Shown here: piece after piece, positions 8,562 through 15,740 of the stretch | Position numbering within the stretch: the first letter of the stretch is position 1 | Layout of the letters: each line of letters starts with the position of its first letter | NCBI GenBank assembly: GCA_963792485.1 | Contig: CAWBWL010000002.1 | Coordinates: 1 to 37,582 of the forward strand | Reading direction: 5' to 3' | DNA: 37,582 nucleotides | DNA from: JANOYJ01 sp963792485 | Lineage (GTDB): Bacteria; Pseudomonadota; Alphaproteobacteria; Rhizobiales; Rhizobiaceae | Position numbers and translations under genes: made by a program | Notes under the pieces: model-generated | Databases searched by the model: none | Seen by the model: only the letters and a program-made list of their open reading frames with translations | What the model was told of the DNA's origin: nothing

Positions 8562-8590
8562 TTGACACCTCAGCCCTCCTCCCCTTAACT
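8562..8590 (+). promoter_or_regulatory. Promoter of the ilvB leader
   Basis: TTGACA (8562-8567), a 17-bp spacer and TTAACT (8585-8590) form a strong sigma-70-type promoter. The leader-peptide ATG is at 8598, seven bases beyond the -10 box, which is where transcription would be expected to begin. The leader would then be translated without a Shine-Dalgarno sequence. Confidence 0.7.
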
Positions 8591-8597
8591 CCGCCCC

Positions 8598-8651
8598 ATG
8601 ACACAGAACATTCTCCTCGTGGTGGGATCGCGTATGGGCAAGACGGCGTAG
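8598..8651 (+). CDS. ilvL: Branched-chain leader peptide of the ilvB attenuator
   Basis: A 17-codon open frame, MTQNILLVVGSRMGKTA, holds five consecutive codons for the end products of the pathway (Ile-Leu-Leu-Val-Val at 8610-8624). It is followed by a transcription terminator and then ilvB, the classic arrangement for attenuation by ribosome stalling when isoleucine, leucine or valine tRNAs are uncharged. The stop codon (8649-8651) lies inside a small perfect hairpin (8642-8656). The ORF was found by eye and is too short for ordinary gene callers. Confidence 0.8.
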   Translation: MTQNILLVVGSRMGKTA

Positions 8652-8708
8652 CCGTCCGGCGAAATCCTCCCATGCGCGCGAACCAAGGCTCCTGACGGGG
8701 CCTTTTTT
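8629..8708 (+). terminator. ilvB attenuator: pause hairpin and intrinsic terminator
   Basis: CGCGTATGGG (8629-8638) can pair over 10 bp (one G-U) with CCCATGCGCG (8669-8678). Within that loop GACGGC-GTA-GCCGTC (8642-8656) is a perfect hairpin. The terminator is AAGGCTCC-TGAC-GGGGCCTT (8685-8704, one G-U) running into T6 (8703-8708). A possible antiterminator pairs CCGTC (8652-8656) with GACGG (8694-8698), which would invade the terminator. That last pairing is short and uncertain. Confidence 0.75.
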
Positions 8709-8785
8709 ATTGCCCAAATTCCCGCAAGCCCCTATCAAGCCTCAGAAAATCCGGCCCGCAGCGCCGCACAAGACGGAAAATCAGA

Positions 8786-10609
8786 ATGAACACCGCTACG
8801 AAGACCAAGCCAAAACAGCAGGCAGCGCCCAAACGCCCGAGCGGCGCGCGCGAGATGACCGGAGCGGAAATGGTCGTGCAGGCGCTGATCGACCATGGGA
8901 TTCAGCACATATTCGGCTATCCGGGCGGCGCGGTGCTGCCAATTTATGATGAGCTGTACCAGCAGGAAGAGGTGGAGCACATCCTGGTGCGCCATGAACA
9001 GGGCGCAGGCCATATGGCCGAAGGCTATGCCCGCTCGACCGGCAAGGTCGGCGTCATGCTGGTCACCTCCGGCCCCGGCGCGACCAATGCCGTCACCCCG
9101 CTGCAGGACGCGTTGATGGATTCGATCCCGCTCGTCTGCATCACCGGGCAGGTGCCTACCCTCCTGATCGGCTCCGACGCTTTCCAGGAATGCGACACGA
9201 TCGGCATCACGCGGCCCTGCACCAAGCACAATTGGCTGGTTCGCTCGGTCGATGATTTGTCGCGTGTTCTGCATGAAGCATTTCACATCGCCACCACCGG
9301 CCGCCCGGGCCCCGTCGTTGTCGATATCCCAAAGGATGTGCAGTTCGCCAAGGGCCTCTACACGCCCCCCGCCGCCATTGAGCGCAAGAGCTACCATCCG
9401 CAGATGGAGGGCGATCTGGGCAAGATCAAAGCGGCTGTGGACCTGATTATGTCCGCTAAGAAGCCAGTCATCTATTCCGGCGGCGGCGTCATCAACTCCG
9501 GACCCGAAGCGTCCAGACTATTGCGCGAGCTCACGGTCCTCACCGGCTTTCCGATAACTTCCACGCTGATGGGCCTCGGCGCTTATCCAGCCTCAGGCGA
9601 AAACTGGCTCGGCATGCTCGGCATGCACGGCACCTACGAGGCCAATATGGTCATGCATGACTGCGATGTCATGGTGAATATCGGCGCGCGCTTCGACGAC
9701 CGCATTACCGGCCGCCTCAACGCCTTCTCGCCGCATTCCAAGAAAATTCATATCGACATCGACCCGTCCTCGATCAACAAGGTCGTGCATGTCGATGTGC
9801 CCGTCATCGGCGATGTCGCCAAGGTTCTGGCCGTCATGATCGAGGAAATCAAGGCGTCGAAGAAGAGCATCGACAAGGCCGCCCTGAAAACATGGTGGGC
9901 GCAGATTGAGCGCTGGCGCGCCCGCAATTCGCTCGCCTATGCGCCGAACCGCGATGTCATCATGCCGCAATATGCGATCCAGCGGCTGTATGAAAAAACC
10001 AAGCATCTCGACACCTACATCACCACCGAAGTCGGCCAGCACCAGATGTGGGCGGCGCAGTTCTATCATTTCGAGGAGCCGAACCGCTGGATGACCTCTG
10101 GCGGTCTCGGCACGATGGGCTATGGCCTGCCCGCCGCGCTCGGCGTGCAGATCGCCCATCCGGACAGCCTGGTTATCGACATTGCCGGCGACGCCTCAAT
10201 CCAGATGTGCATTCAGGAAATGTCCTGCGCCGTGCAGCACAACGCACCGATCAAGATATTCATCCTGAACAACCAATATATGGGCATGGTCCGCCAATGG
10301 CAGCAGCTGCTGCACGGCAACCGCCTGTCCAACTCCTACACGGAGGCCATGCCCGACTTCGTCATGCTCGCCAAAGCCTATGGCGGTCACGGCATACGCT
10401 GCGACAAGCCCGCCGACTTGGACGATGCCATTGACGAGATGATCAGCGTCAAAGCCCCTGTCATCTTCGACTGCCGCGTCGCCGCCCTCGCCAACTGCTT
10501 CCCGATGATCCCCTCCGGCAAGGCGCACAACGAAATGCTGCTGCCGGACGAGGCGACGGATGAGGCAGTGGCGAATGCCATTGACGCGTCAGGCAAGGGG
10601 TTGGTGTGA
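8786..10609 (+). CDS. ilvB: Acetolactate synthase large (catalytic) subunit
   Basis: A 607-residue thiamine-diphosphate enzyme (ilvB/ilvI type) that condenses two pyruvates to acetolactate, or pyruvate with 2-oxobutyrate, in valine/leucine/isoleucine synthesis. The catalytic glutamate is Glu71 in LVRHEQGAGHMAEGYARSTG. The central FAD-binding domain follows, then the ThDP/Mg motif beginning IAGDASIQM and ending about 28 residues later at ILNNQYMGM. Length is normal. A basic, proline-rich N-terminal extension of about 20 residues precedes the conserved start. It is controlled by the leader and terminator immediately upstream. Its regulatory partner ilvH is not adjacent as usual but 3.9 kb downstream. 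Confidence 0.96.
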   Translation: MNTATKTKPKQQAAPKRPSGAREMTGAEMVVQALIDHGIQHIFGYPGGAVLPIYDELYQQEEVEHILVRHEQGAGHMAEGYARSTGKVGVMLVTSGPGATNAVTPLQDALMDSIPLVCITGQVPTLLIGSDAFQECDTIGITRPCTKHNWLVRSVDDLSRVLHEAFHIATTGRPGPVVVDIPKDVQFAKGLYTPPAAIERKSYHPQMEGDLGKIKAAVDLIMSAKKPVIYSGGGVINSGPEASRLLRELTVLTGFPITSTLMGLGAYPASGENWLGMLGMHGTYEANMVMHDCDVMVNIGARFDDRITGRLNAFSPHSKKIHIDIDPSSINKVVHVDVPVIGDVAKVLAVMIEEIKASKKSIDKAALKTWWAQIERWRARNSLAYAPNRDVIMPQYAIQRLYEKTKHLDTYITTEVGQHQMWAAQFYHFEEPNRWMTSGGLGTMGYGLPAALGVQIAHPDSLVIDIAGDASIQMCIQEMSCAVQHNAPIKIFILNNQYMGMVRQWQQLLHGNRLSNSYTEAMPDFVMLAKAYGGHGIRCDKPADLDDAIDEMISVKAPVIFDCRVAALANCFPMIPSGKAHNEMLLPDEATDEAVANAIDASGKGLV

Positions 10610-10658
10610 GAAGATAGGACGTGAAAGTCTCACTTGCGTCTTACGTCGAGGTGTCCAG

Positions 10659-10722
10659 ATGAATGCGCGCGGGAAGATTTCGAGAAGGGCCAAGTGGTCG
10701 TGCCCAAGGATATCCGCGATGA
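10659..10722 (+). pseudogene. AbrB/MazE-type antitoxin 5' remnant
   Basis: From ATG 10659 the sequence reads MNARGKIS and then, one frame over, EKGQVVVPKDIRDE. Together they match the start of an AbrB/SpoVT-domain antitoxin (pattern: Lys-Gly-Gln-Val-Val-Val-Pro-Lys-Asp-Ile-Arg-Asp). The rest of the gene is missing: the homology ends where the ilvH fragment begins at 10726. It is a dead scrap at the left border of the cassette. Confidence 0.55.
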
Positions 10723-10725
10723 GAC

Positions 10726-10840
10726 ATGAACGCCGCCAAACAGCCCTCCGGCTCCTCCTATTTCCTTACAAGGGAAAAGGACCAGCCCTAGTCACACGCT
10801 CTCTTTCCTGGTCGGCAACGAGCCGGGCGCTTCGGCGCGC
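10726..10840 (+). pseudogene. Broken copy of the 5' end of ilvH
   Basis: The 30 bases from ATG 10726 are identical to the 5' end of the intact ilvH at 14484. The next 75 or so remain clearly alignable (shared CCTATTTC, GGAAAAGGA, CACACGCTCTC and CAACGAGCCGGGCG blocks) with a net 2-nt shortening, an in-frame-destroying indel and a TAG. Homology fades near 10840. It sits where ilvH normally follows ilvB. The amine oxidase gene on the other strand ends inside it (stop at 10792-10794), so that protein's last dozen or so residues are encoded antisense to the ilvH remnant. Confidence 0.85.
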
Positions 10841-11931
10841 AGTCTCTCGAGCAGAACAGCGGCGGTTTCACCTGCTGCGGAAAACGCACCCTCAATCAGC
10901 CCCGGGCTGTCCGCCGCCGTCTCTGAGACGGAGAAAAACAGCCGCCCCCCGCAATGCGGCGTTCGCATGATGTCAGGCGCCAACGCAGGATGTCGAGGAG
11001 CCTGTGCCAGATCAGCATCCGAGCAGATCGCATCGTTTGTGGCCCAGTCCTGAATATGCAGCGATGCGTAAGCGCCGCCTTCCTCGCCAAAGCAGCGGAT
11101 CAACTGCTTGCGGATCTGCGCTTCCAACTCCGATACATGAGCCTTTCGCGCCTGAGGCGGCCATCCGATAAATCCGAACAACGCGCCAACGCTGCCGTCA
11201 TGCGGTCCGTTGTCATGTATTTCGATCAAGGGACCGGCGTGGCTGGCGACGCGCCCGGACAGACCCTTGTCGCGCCAGAATGGCCGGTCATAAACCGCCA
11301 CCGCCTTTGCCTGGCTCGCCATCCAGGTAGGTGTGGCGCGCATGATCGAAAGCACATTTTGGTGCAAAGTCTCAGGAAAACGAATCGTCTCTACCGCCAC
11401 CCGCATCGGCGCGGCAACGACAACACGCTTGGCAATGAATCCCGGTATTTCTTCACCACCGAACGAAACGAGTATGCCGTTCTCAGCCATTTCAAGCTCG
11501 GTCACTCGGTGCCCTGTCCTGACTGTTCCCTTGGGCAATCTTTTATGAAGGATGTTGATGAGCGCCTGAGGACCGCCAACTGGCCGGCGGATGCCGTGCT
11601 GGCCGGGCAGAAACTGACGGCGCGCTGGTCCTGACTTATCAAGATCGATGACCGCCTCGCCGCGTTCAAACTGGTGGAAAGTCTCGACATTCAAGAGGCG
11701 AAGCCATTCCTTGGCGATTGGCTGGTACTCCGGCCAAACCCAAGTCGGACCGAGATCCGCCGCATAACTGCCATCCGGCGCGGTGACGGAATCAATGCGC
11801 CCGCCTATGCGGTCTTGCGCCTCCAGCACAATGACATTCAATTGAGCGTCGTTCAGAAGATTCGCCAAGGCGAGGCCCGCCAGGCCCGCGCCAATGATTG
11901 CAACGTCGCATGTTCCAGCGCTGTCGGCCAT
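10792..11931 (-). CDS. Flavin-containing amine oxidase / monooxygenase-like protein
   Basis: A 379-residue FAD protein. The N-terminal dinucleotide-binding fold is clear (VAIIGAGLAGLALANLL, then VLEAQDRIGGRI), with TWVWPEYQP and QFLPGQHGIRRPVGGPQAL following. The C-terminal flavin motif SPGLIEGAFSAAGETAA is typical of the monoamine-oxidase/phytoene-desaturase superfamily. It is somewhat short for the family (usually 420-460). The C-terminal tail EAPGSLPTRKESV is encoded antisense to the ilvH remnant and is probably not ancestral. The gene starts 14 nt after the TetR gene stop on the same strand, so the two are likely co-transcribed. The substrate is unknown. Confidence 0.82.
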   Translation of the reverse strand: MADSAGTCDVAIIGAGLAGLALANLLNDAQLNVIVLEAQDRIGGRIDSVTAPDGSYAADLGPTWVWPEYQPIAKEWLRLLNVETFHQFERGEAVIDLDKSGPARRQFLPGQHGIRRPVGGPQALINILHKRLPKGTVRTGHRVTELEMAENGILVSFGGEEIPGFIAKRVVVAAPMRVAVETIRFPETLHQNVLSIMRATPTWMASQAKAVAVYDRPFWRDKGLSGRVASHAGPLIEIHDNGPHDGSVGALFGFIGWPPQARKAHVSELEAQIRKQLIRCFGEEGGAYASLHIQDWATNDAICSDADLAQAPRHPALAPDIMRTPHCGGRLFFSVSETAADSPGLIEGAFSAAGETAAVLLERLRAEAPGSLPTRKESV

Positions 11932-11945
11932 AACTGAGCCTGCTC

Positions 11946-12503
11946 CTACAAAGAGTGGTTCGAGAGAAGCGCGCTGGCCGCCGCATCAAAAATCGCTGGG
12001 TCCTTCATGCTGGTTGCAAGCATCATGGCGCCTTGAACGGCGGACACGGCCTGGATCGCAACTTCCCGGCGCTTTTTCTTTGGCATATCGCCGGGCAAAA
12101 TCGACATCACCCAGTCAATGTTTGCGGCAAAAAATCCGGATACCGACTGACCGAGCGCGTCTGGCAGTCCGCAAGTCTCCGCCCCCAGCATTCCGCAAAG
12201 ACAGAGCTTGTCAGACGATTTGAGCGACACGCGGTATGTGTTGCAAAATGCCGTCAGCTTTTCGTGGGGAGTCTTCGCCTTCGCCGCATTCTTGTTGAGA
12301 TCGGAGAAAAACCGCTCGAAATACCGGGTCACCAGCGCGAGGCCCAGATCTTCCTTCTGAGGAAAATAATAGTGGACGCTGGCGCTCTTGATGCCAAGCT
12401 CGTCCGCGAGTTCCCGAAAACTCACGGCATGATATCCACGTGACCTTATCGAGGATTCAGCCGCGTCCAAAAGCCTTTCAACCATCTCGCTCATCATCAT
12501 CAC
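11946..12503 (-). CDS. TetR-family regulator of the cassette
   Basis: A 185-residue repressor. The N-terminal HTH is SFRELADELGIKSASVHYYFPQKEDLG at about 26-52; the C-terminal ligand domain resembles the AcrR/YcdC type. Four ATG codons cluster at 12494-12503 and the exact start among them is uncertain. It is divergent from the AhpD-GST-cupin genes with two CTATCGATAG palindromes between. A minus-strand promoter (TTGACC 12566-12561, 17 bp, TATGTC 12543-12538) would place the start site on one palindrome, suggesting autoregulation. The inducer is unknown; the GST and AhpD neighbours suggest an electrophile or oxidant. Confidence 0.88.
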   Translation of the reverse strand: MMMMSEMVERLLDAAESSIRSRGYHAVSFRELADELGIKSASVHYYFPQKEDLGLALVTRYFERFFSDLNKNAAKAKTPHEKLTAFCNTYRVSLKSSDKLCLCGMLGAETCGLPDALGQSVSGFFAANIDWVMSILPGDMPKKKRREVAIQAVSAVQGAMMLATSMKDPAIFDAAASALLSNHSL

Positions 12504-12515
12504 CAGATTGTTATT

Positions 12516-12589
12516 CTATCTATCGATAGGTGATCTTGACATAGGCGTTGCCGGGTGCGAGGTCAATCTAGCTATCGATAGATAGATAA
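12516..12589. promoter_or_regulatory. Paired TetR operators between divergent genes
   Basis: Two copies of the palindrome CTATCGATAG lie at 12520-12529 and 12572-12581, centres 52 bp apart. The second extends to an 18-bp near-perfect palindrome (CTAGCTATCGATAGATAG, 12569-12586). One copy is close to the regulator start, the other about 33 bp before the AhpD-like ATG. The likely binder is the adjacent TetR protein. Confidence 0.65.
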
Positions 12590-12613
12590 ATCAGAAAGTT
12601 GGAGTATTTTGGT

Positions 12614-12919
12614 ATGTTTGATATGGCGCATTTGAAGCGGCTTGGGTCGATGGGAAAACTGGCGCCCGAAGCAATGGCCGGATTTCAGGCGCTCGACAGT
12701 GCAGCGCTGGCCGATGGCGCGATCCCCAAGAAATACAAGGAGCTGATGGCAATCGCCGTCGCGCTGACGACCCAGTGTCCTTACTGCATAGAGGTGCATC
12801 GCAAAGCCGCCATTGCCGTTGGCGCCACACGCGAAGAATTGGCCGAGACTGCCTTTGTCGCCACCGCCCTGCGCGCCGGCGCCGCATTTACGCATGGCAG
12901 CCATTTATTCCCCGAGTGA
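12614..12919 (+). CDS. AhpD-like carboxymuconolactone-decarboxylase-family protein
   Basis: A 101-residue all-helical protein with the redox motif CPYC and a following histidine (Cys55, Cys58, His62: QCPYCIEVHRKAA). This is the AhpD-type peroxidase/disulfide-reductase signature. GGAG at 12601-12604 is well placed for the ATG at 12614; a TTG further upstream would overlap this ribosome-binding site. It heads the TetR-controlled run AhpD-GST-cupin and probably handles peroxide or thiol stress. Confidence 0.88.
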   Translation: MFDMAHLKRLGSMGKLAPEAMAGFQALDSAALADGAIPKKYKELMAIAVALTTQCPYCIEVHRKAAIAVGATREELAETAFVATALRAGAAFTHGSHLFPE

Positions 12920-12974
12920 ACCGGATGCTCACGCAATCGTCTTTTCAAAGGTTACGACCAGGAGCAATTTCATC

Positions 12975-13595
12975 ATGAGAATCTATGACTTCCAAGGCTT
13001 CCCCAACCCAGCCCGCGTTCGCATTGCGCTCGCAGAAAAGGGTCTGACAAGCCAAGTTGAGTTCATCACCATCGACGTTCCAGGGGGCGAACACAAGCAA
13101 CCAGAATTCATGGCGAAAAACCCTGCTGCGGCCGTTCCTGTTCTGGAGCTTGAAGATGGCACCACCATTTCCGAATGCACGGCGATCACCGAATACATCG
13201 ACCATCTGTCAGGCGAGCCCGTGCTGACCGGTCGCTCGCCAAAGGAGCGCGCAGTCATTCACATGATGCAGCGCCGCGCCGAAGCCGGACTTCTTGATGC
13301 GGTCGGCGCCTATTTCCACCATGCGACGCCTGGTCTTGGACCAAAAATCGAGACCTATCAGTGCGCCGAATGGGGCAATCACCAGAAAGGCCGCGCCATG
13401 CAGGGCATGAAATATTTTGACGGTGTTTTGGCAGATCAGCCTTATCTCGCCGGCGAGTCTTTTTCCATGGCGGATATCACAGCGTTTGCCGGCCTTGCGT
13501 TTGCCGATTTCGCCAAGATTGACGTGCCTTCCGATTGCACCCATTTGAAAGCATGGCGTAACAAGGTTGCAAGCCGCCCAAGCGTCACGGGCTGA
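12975..13595 (+). CDS. Glutathione S-transferase family protein
   Basis: A 206-residue protein. The thioredoxin-like N-terminal domain includes FPNPARVRIALAEKG and the glutathione-binding AVPVLELEDGTTISECTAITEYI with cis-proline and Glu/Cys. The all-helical C-terminal domain contains YLAGESFSMADITAF, the N-capping/hydrophobic-staple motif. GGAG sits 10 nt before the ATG at 12975; the upstream in-frame extension overlaps the AhpD gene and is rejected. It is the middle gene of the cassette and would conjugate or reduce electrophiles with glutathione. Confidence 0.92.
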   Translation: MRIYDFQGFPNPARVRIALAEKGLTSQVEFITIDVPGGEHKQPEFMAKNPAAAVPVLELEDGTTISECTAITEYIDHLSGEPVLTGRSPKERAVIHMMQRRAEAGLLDAVGAYFHHATPGLGPKIETYQCAEWGNHQKGRAMQGMKYFDGVLADQPYLAGESFSMADITAFAGLAFADFAKIDVPSDCTHLKAWRNKVASRPSVTG

Positions 13596-13624
13596 GCGGC
13601 AAGGCAGGAAGAAAGGAGAGAGCA

Positions 13625-14305
13625 ATGGAACTTAACGCAAACTTCAACGAACGGGTCTGTGTTCACGCCGCGCAGCTCCCCTGGCAGGCTTCACCCATGG
13701 TGGGCGTGGAGCGCCGCATGCTGGACCGGCTTGGCGGTGAAGTTGCCCGCGCCACCACGATTGTCCGCTATGCGCCCGGCAGCCATTTCTCGCCGCATGT
13801 CCATACCGGTGGCGAGGAGTTTCTGGTGCTCGAAGGCGTGTTTCAGGATGAGCATGGCGACTTTCCCGCCGGCAGTTACATCCGCAATCCGCCGCAATCC
13901 TCGCACACGCCAGGTTCCGAACCCGGCTGCACAATTTTCGTCAAGCTGTGGCAGTTCGATCTCGCCGACCGTGTGCAGATACGCATGGATACCAATTCGA
14001 TGAAATTTGACACCGACCCCGCTCGCCCGTCCGTCGAAACAATGCCGCTCCACAAAGACAAGAACGAAGAGGTTTCCCTGGAAAAATGGAAGGCCGGCGC
14101 CGAGATCGAACTCAATGCAAGGGACGGCATGGAGATTCTGGTGCTCGATGGCAGCGTTCTGGAGAGCGGCGAGACGTTATCCGCGCAGTCATGGCTGCGT
14201 CTGCCCAAGAACTCAAAGTCGCGGGCCGTGGCTGGCTCATCAGGTGCAAAGGTCTGGATCAAGCGCAATCACCTGGCTCAGGCACCACAGCCGCCAAAAG
14301 TCTGA
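13625..14305 (+). CDS. ChrR-like double-cupin protein
   Basis: A 226-residue protein with an N-terminal cupin of the ChrR/anti-ECF-sigma C-terminal type. Metal ligands His58, His60, Glu64 and His94 lie in FSPHVHTGGEEFLVLEG and PPQSSHTPG. The C-terminal half looks like a second, degenerate cupin (MEILVLDGSVLESGETL...SWLRLP). The anti-sigma zinc-binding N-terminal domain of ChrR is absent, so it is a stand-alone enzyme or sensor rather than an anti-sigma factor. It lies 29 nt after the GST gene and is the last member of the cassette. Confidence 0.82.
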   Translation: MELNANFNERVCVHAAQLPWQASPMVGVERRMLDRLGGEVARATTIVRYAPGSHFSPHVHTGGEEFLVLEGVFQDEHGDFPAGSYIRNPPQSSHTPGSEPGCTIFVKLWQFDLADRVQIRMDTNSMKFDTDPARPSVETMPLHKDKNEEVSLEKWKAGAEIELNARDGMEILVLDGSVLESGETLSAQSWLRLPKNSKSRAVAGSSGAKVWIKRNHLAQAPQPPKV

Positions 14306-14361
14306 GCATCCGCATGTAGTTCCCGGATGTGAACAGGACCTGATCGTCTTCGAGCACGCTT

Positions 14362-14397
14362 GACAAATCCGGACATCCGCCCGCTTGAGGATTTGTC
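14362..14397. repeat. Inverted repeat upstream of ilvH
   Basis: GACAAATCC (14362-14370) and GGATTTGTC (14389-14397) are a perfect 9-bp inverted repeat with an 18-nt loop, between the cupin gene and ilvH. It could be a transcript hairpin, an operator or the edge of the cassette. No T-run follows. Nothing else is recognisable in 14306-14480. Confidence 0.45.
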
Positions 14398-14483
14398 GCG
14401 AGATGACAGCGAATCCGGGTTTCCTTGTCGCTGGAGTGACCGTATGAACATTGGCAACAAGTCACTCTCAGGATTGCATGCCG

Positions 14484-15056
14484 ATGAACGCCGCCAAACA
14501 GCCCTCCGGCTCCGCCTATTTCATCACCAAGGAAAAGGAGCTTCCCGAGAACCACACGCTCTCCGTCCTCGTCGACAACGAGCCGGGCGTGCTCGCCCGC
14601 GTCATCGGGCTTTTCTCCGGGCGCGGCTACAATATCGACTCGCTCACCGTCTCGGAAACCGAGCACGCCAAACACCTGTCTCGCATCACCATTGTCACGC
14701 GCGGCACGCCGCACATTCTTGAGCAGATCAAACACCAGCTGGAGCGCATCGTGCCCGTGCATCATGTGACGGATCTGACGGTGGCGGCGAAGGAAATGGG
14801 CCTCGACAAGCCGGTCGAGCGCGAGCTTGCCATGGTCAAGGTCGCCGGAACCGGCGATGCCCGCGTCGAGGCGCTGCGCCTGTCGGAAGCCTTTGACGCG
14901 CAGGTGCTGGACGCCGAAACCGGCCATTTCATCTTCGAAGTGCGCGGCGAGCCGCACAAGATCGACCAGTTCATTCAGGTCATGGCCCCGCTCGGCCTCG
15001 TCGAAGTCTGCCGCACGGGCGTGGCGGCGATGAACCGGGGCGCGGCAGGGATGTGA
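14484..15056 (+). CDS. ilvH: Acetolactate synthase small (regulatory) subunit
   Basis: A 190-residue regulatory subunit that raises catalytic activity and confers valine feedback inhibition. The N-terminal ACT domain reads HTLSVLVDNEPGVLARVIGLFSGRGYNIDSLTV (residues 24-56), followed by the conserved C-terminal domain (LAMVKVAGTGDARVEALRLSEAF...). ATG 14484 is chosen because identity with the ilvH remnant at 10726 starts exactly there; ATG 14478 would add two residues. It is separated from ilvB by the detoxification cassette, so its transcription may depend on cassette promoters as well as on the attenuated ilv promoter. Confidence 0.95.
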   Translation: MNAAKQPSGSAYFITKEKELPENHTLSVLVDNEPGVLARVIGLFSGRGYNIDSLTVSETEHAKHLSRITIVTRGTPHILEQIKHQLERIVPVHHVTDLTVAAKEMGLDKPVERELAMVKVAGTGDARVEALRLSEAFDAQVLDAETGHFIFEVRGEPHKIDQFIQVMAPLGLVEVCRTGVAAMNRGAAGM

Positions 15057-15060
15057 GTGC

Positions 15061-15654
15061 ATGACCCCCGCCACCTTCCTTGCGCTCGTCACCTTCGCCT
15101 TTGTCACTTCCATCACGCCCGGGCCGAACAACATGATGCTGTTCGCTTCCGGCGTGAATTTTGGCTTCCGCCGCACCATACCCCACATGTTCGGCATCGG
15201 CGCTGGCTTCTTCTCGCTGCTGATCGGCGTCGGCTTCGGGCTTGGAGCGGTTCTGAAAACATATCCGCTTCTCTTCACGCTTCTCAAGTTCGCAGGCGGT
15301 GTCTACCTGCTTTACATCGCCTGGCACATCGCGATGAGCCGCTCAATCAGCGGCGGGGCGGCGGGCGCGCGGCCGATGACGTTCCTCGAAGCGGCTGCGT
15401 TTCAATGGGTGAACCCGAAGGCCTGGGTCATGGCACTGGGCGCGATGACGGCCTATCCCACGCCAGAGAGCTACGCAGCGTCCGTCCTCATCATCGCCAG
15501 TGTCTTCGCCGCCGTGAATGTGCCGAGCGTCTCGTGCTGGGCGGGTTTTGGCAGCGCGCTGCGCCAATGGCTTGCCGTTCCGCCCCGCTTGAAATGGTTC
15601 AATATCACCATGGGCGCACTCCTCGCCTTGAGCCTTTGGCCCATGCTGAAGTAA
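15061..15654 (+). CDS. LysE-family amino-acid exporter
   Basis: A 197-residue inner-membrane protein with about six hydrophobic helices. The LysE/RhtB signature is visible at the N-terminus (FVTSITPGPNNMMLFASGVNFG) and in the middle (LLKFAGGVYLLYIAW, AAAFQWVNPKAWVMALGA). It begins 4 nt after the ilvH stop, so it is very likely co-transcribed. That position suggests, but does not prove, efflux of branched-chain or related amino acids. Confidence 0.9.
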   Translation: MTPATFLALVTFAFVTSITPGPNNMMLFASGVNFGFRRTIPHMFGIGAGFFSLLIGVGFGLGAVLKTYPLLFTLLKFAGGVYLLYIAWHIAMSRSISGGAAGARPMTFLEAAAFQWVNPKAWVMALGAMTAYPTPESYAASVLIIASVFAAVNVPSVSCWAGFGSALRQWLAVPPRLKWFNITMGALLALSLWPMLK

Positions 15655-15740
15655 CTTTGCGATACATTCCGTGAGCTTTCGCGCCGCAATGTGGTCGAAT
15701 TCATCCCATGCTATCCAAGCAATGTTTGGGAGAATCGCAC

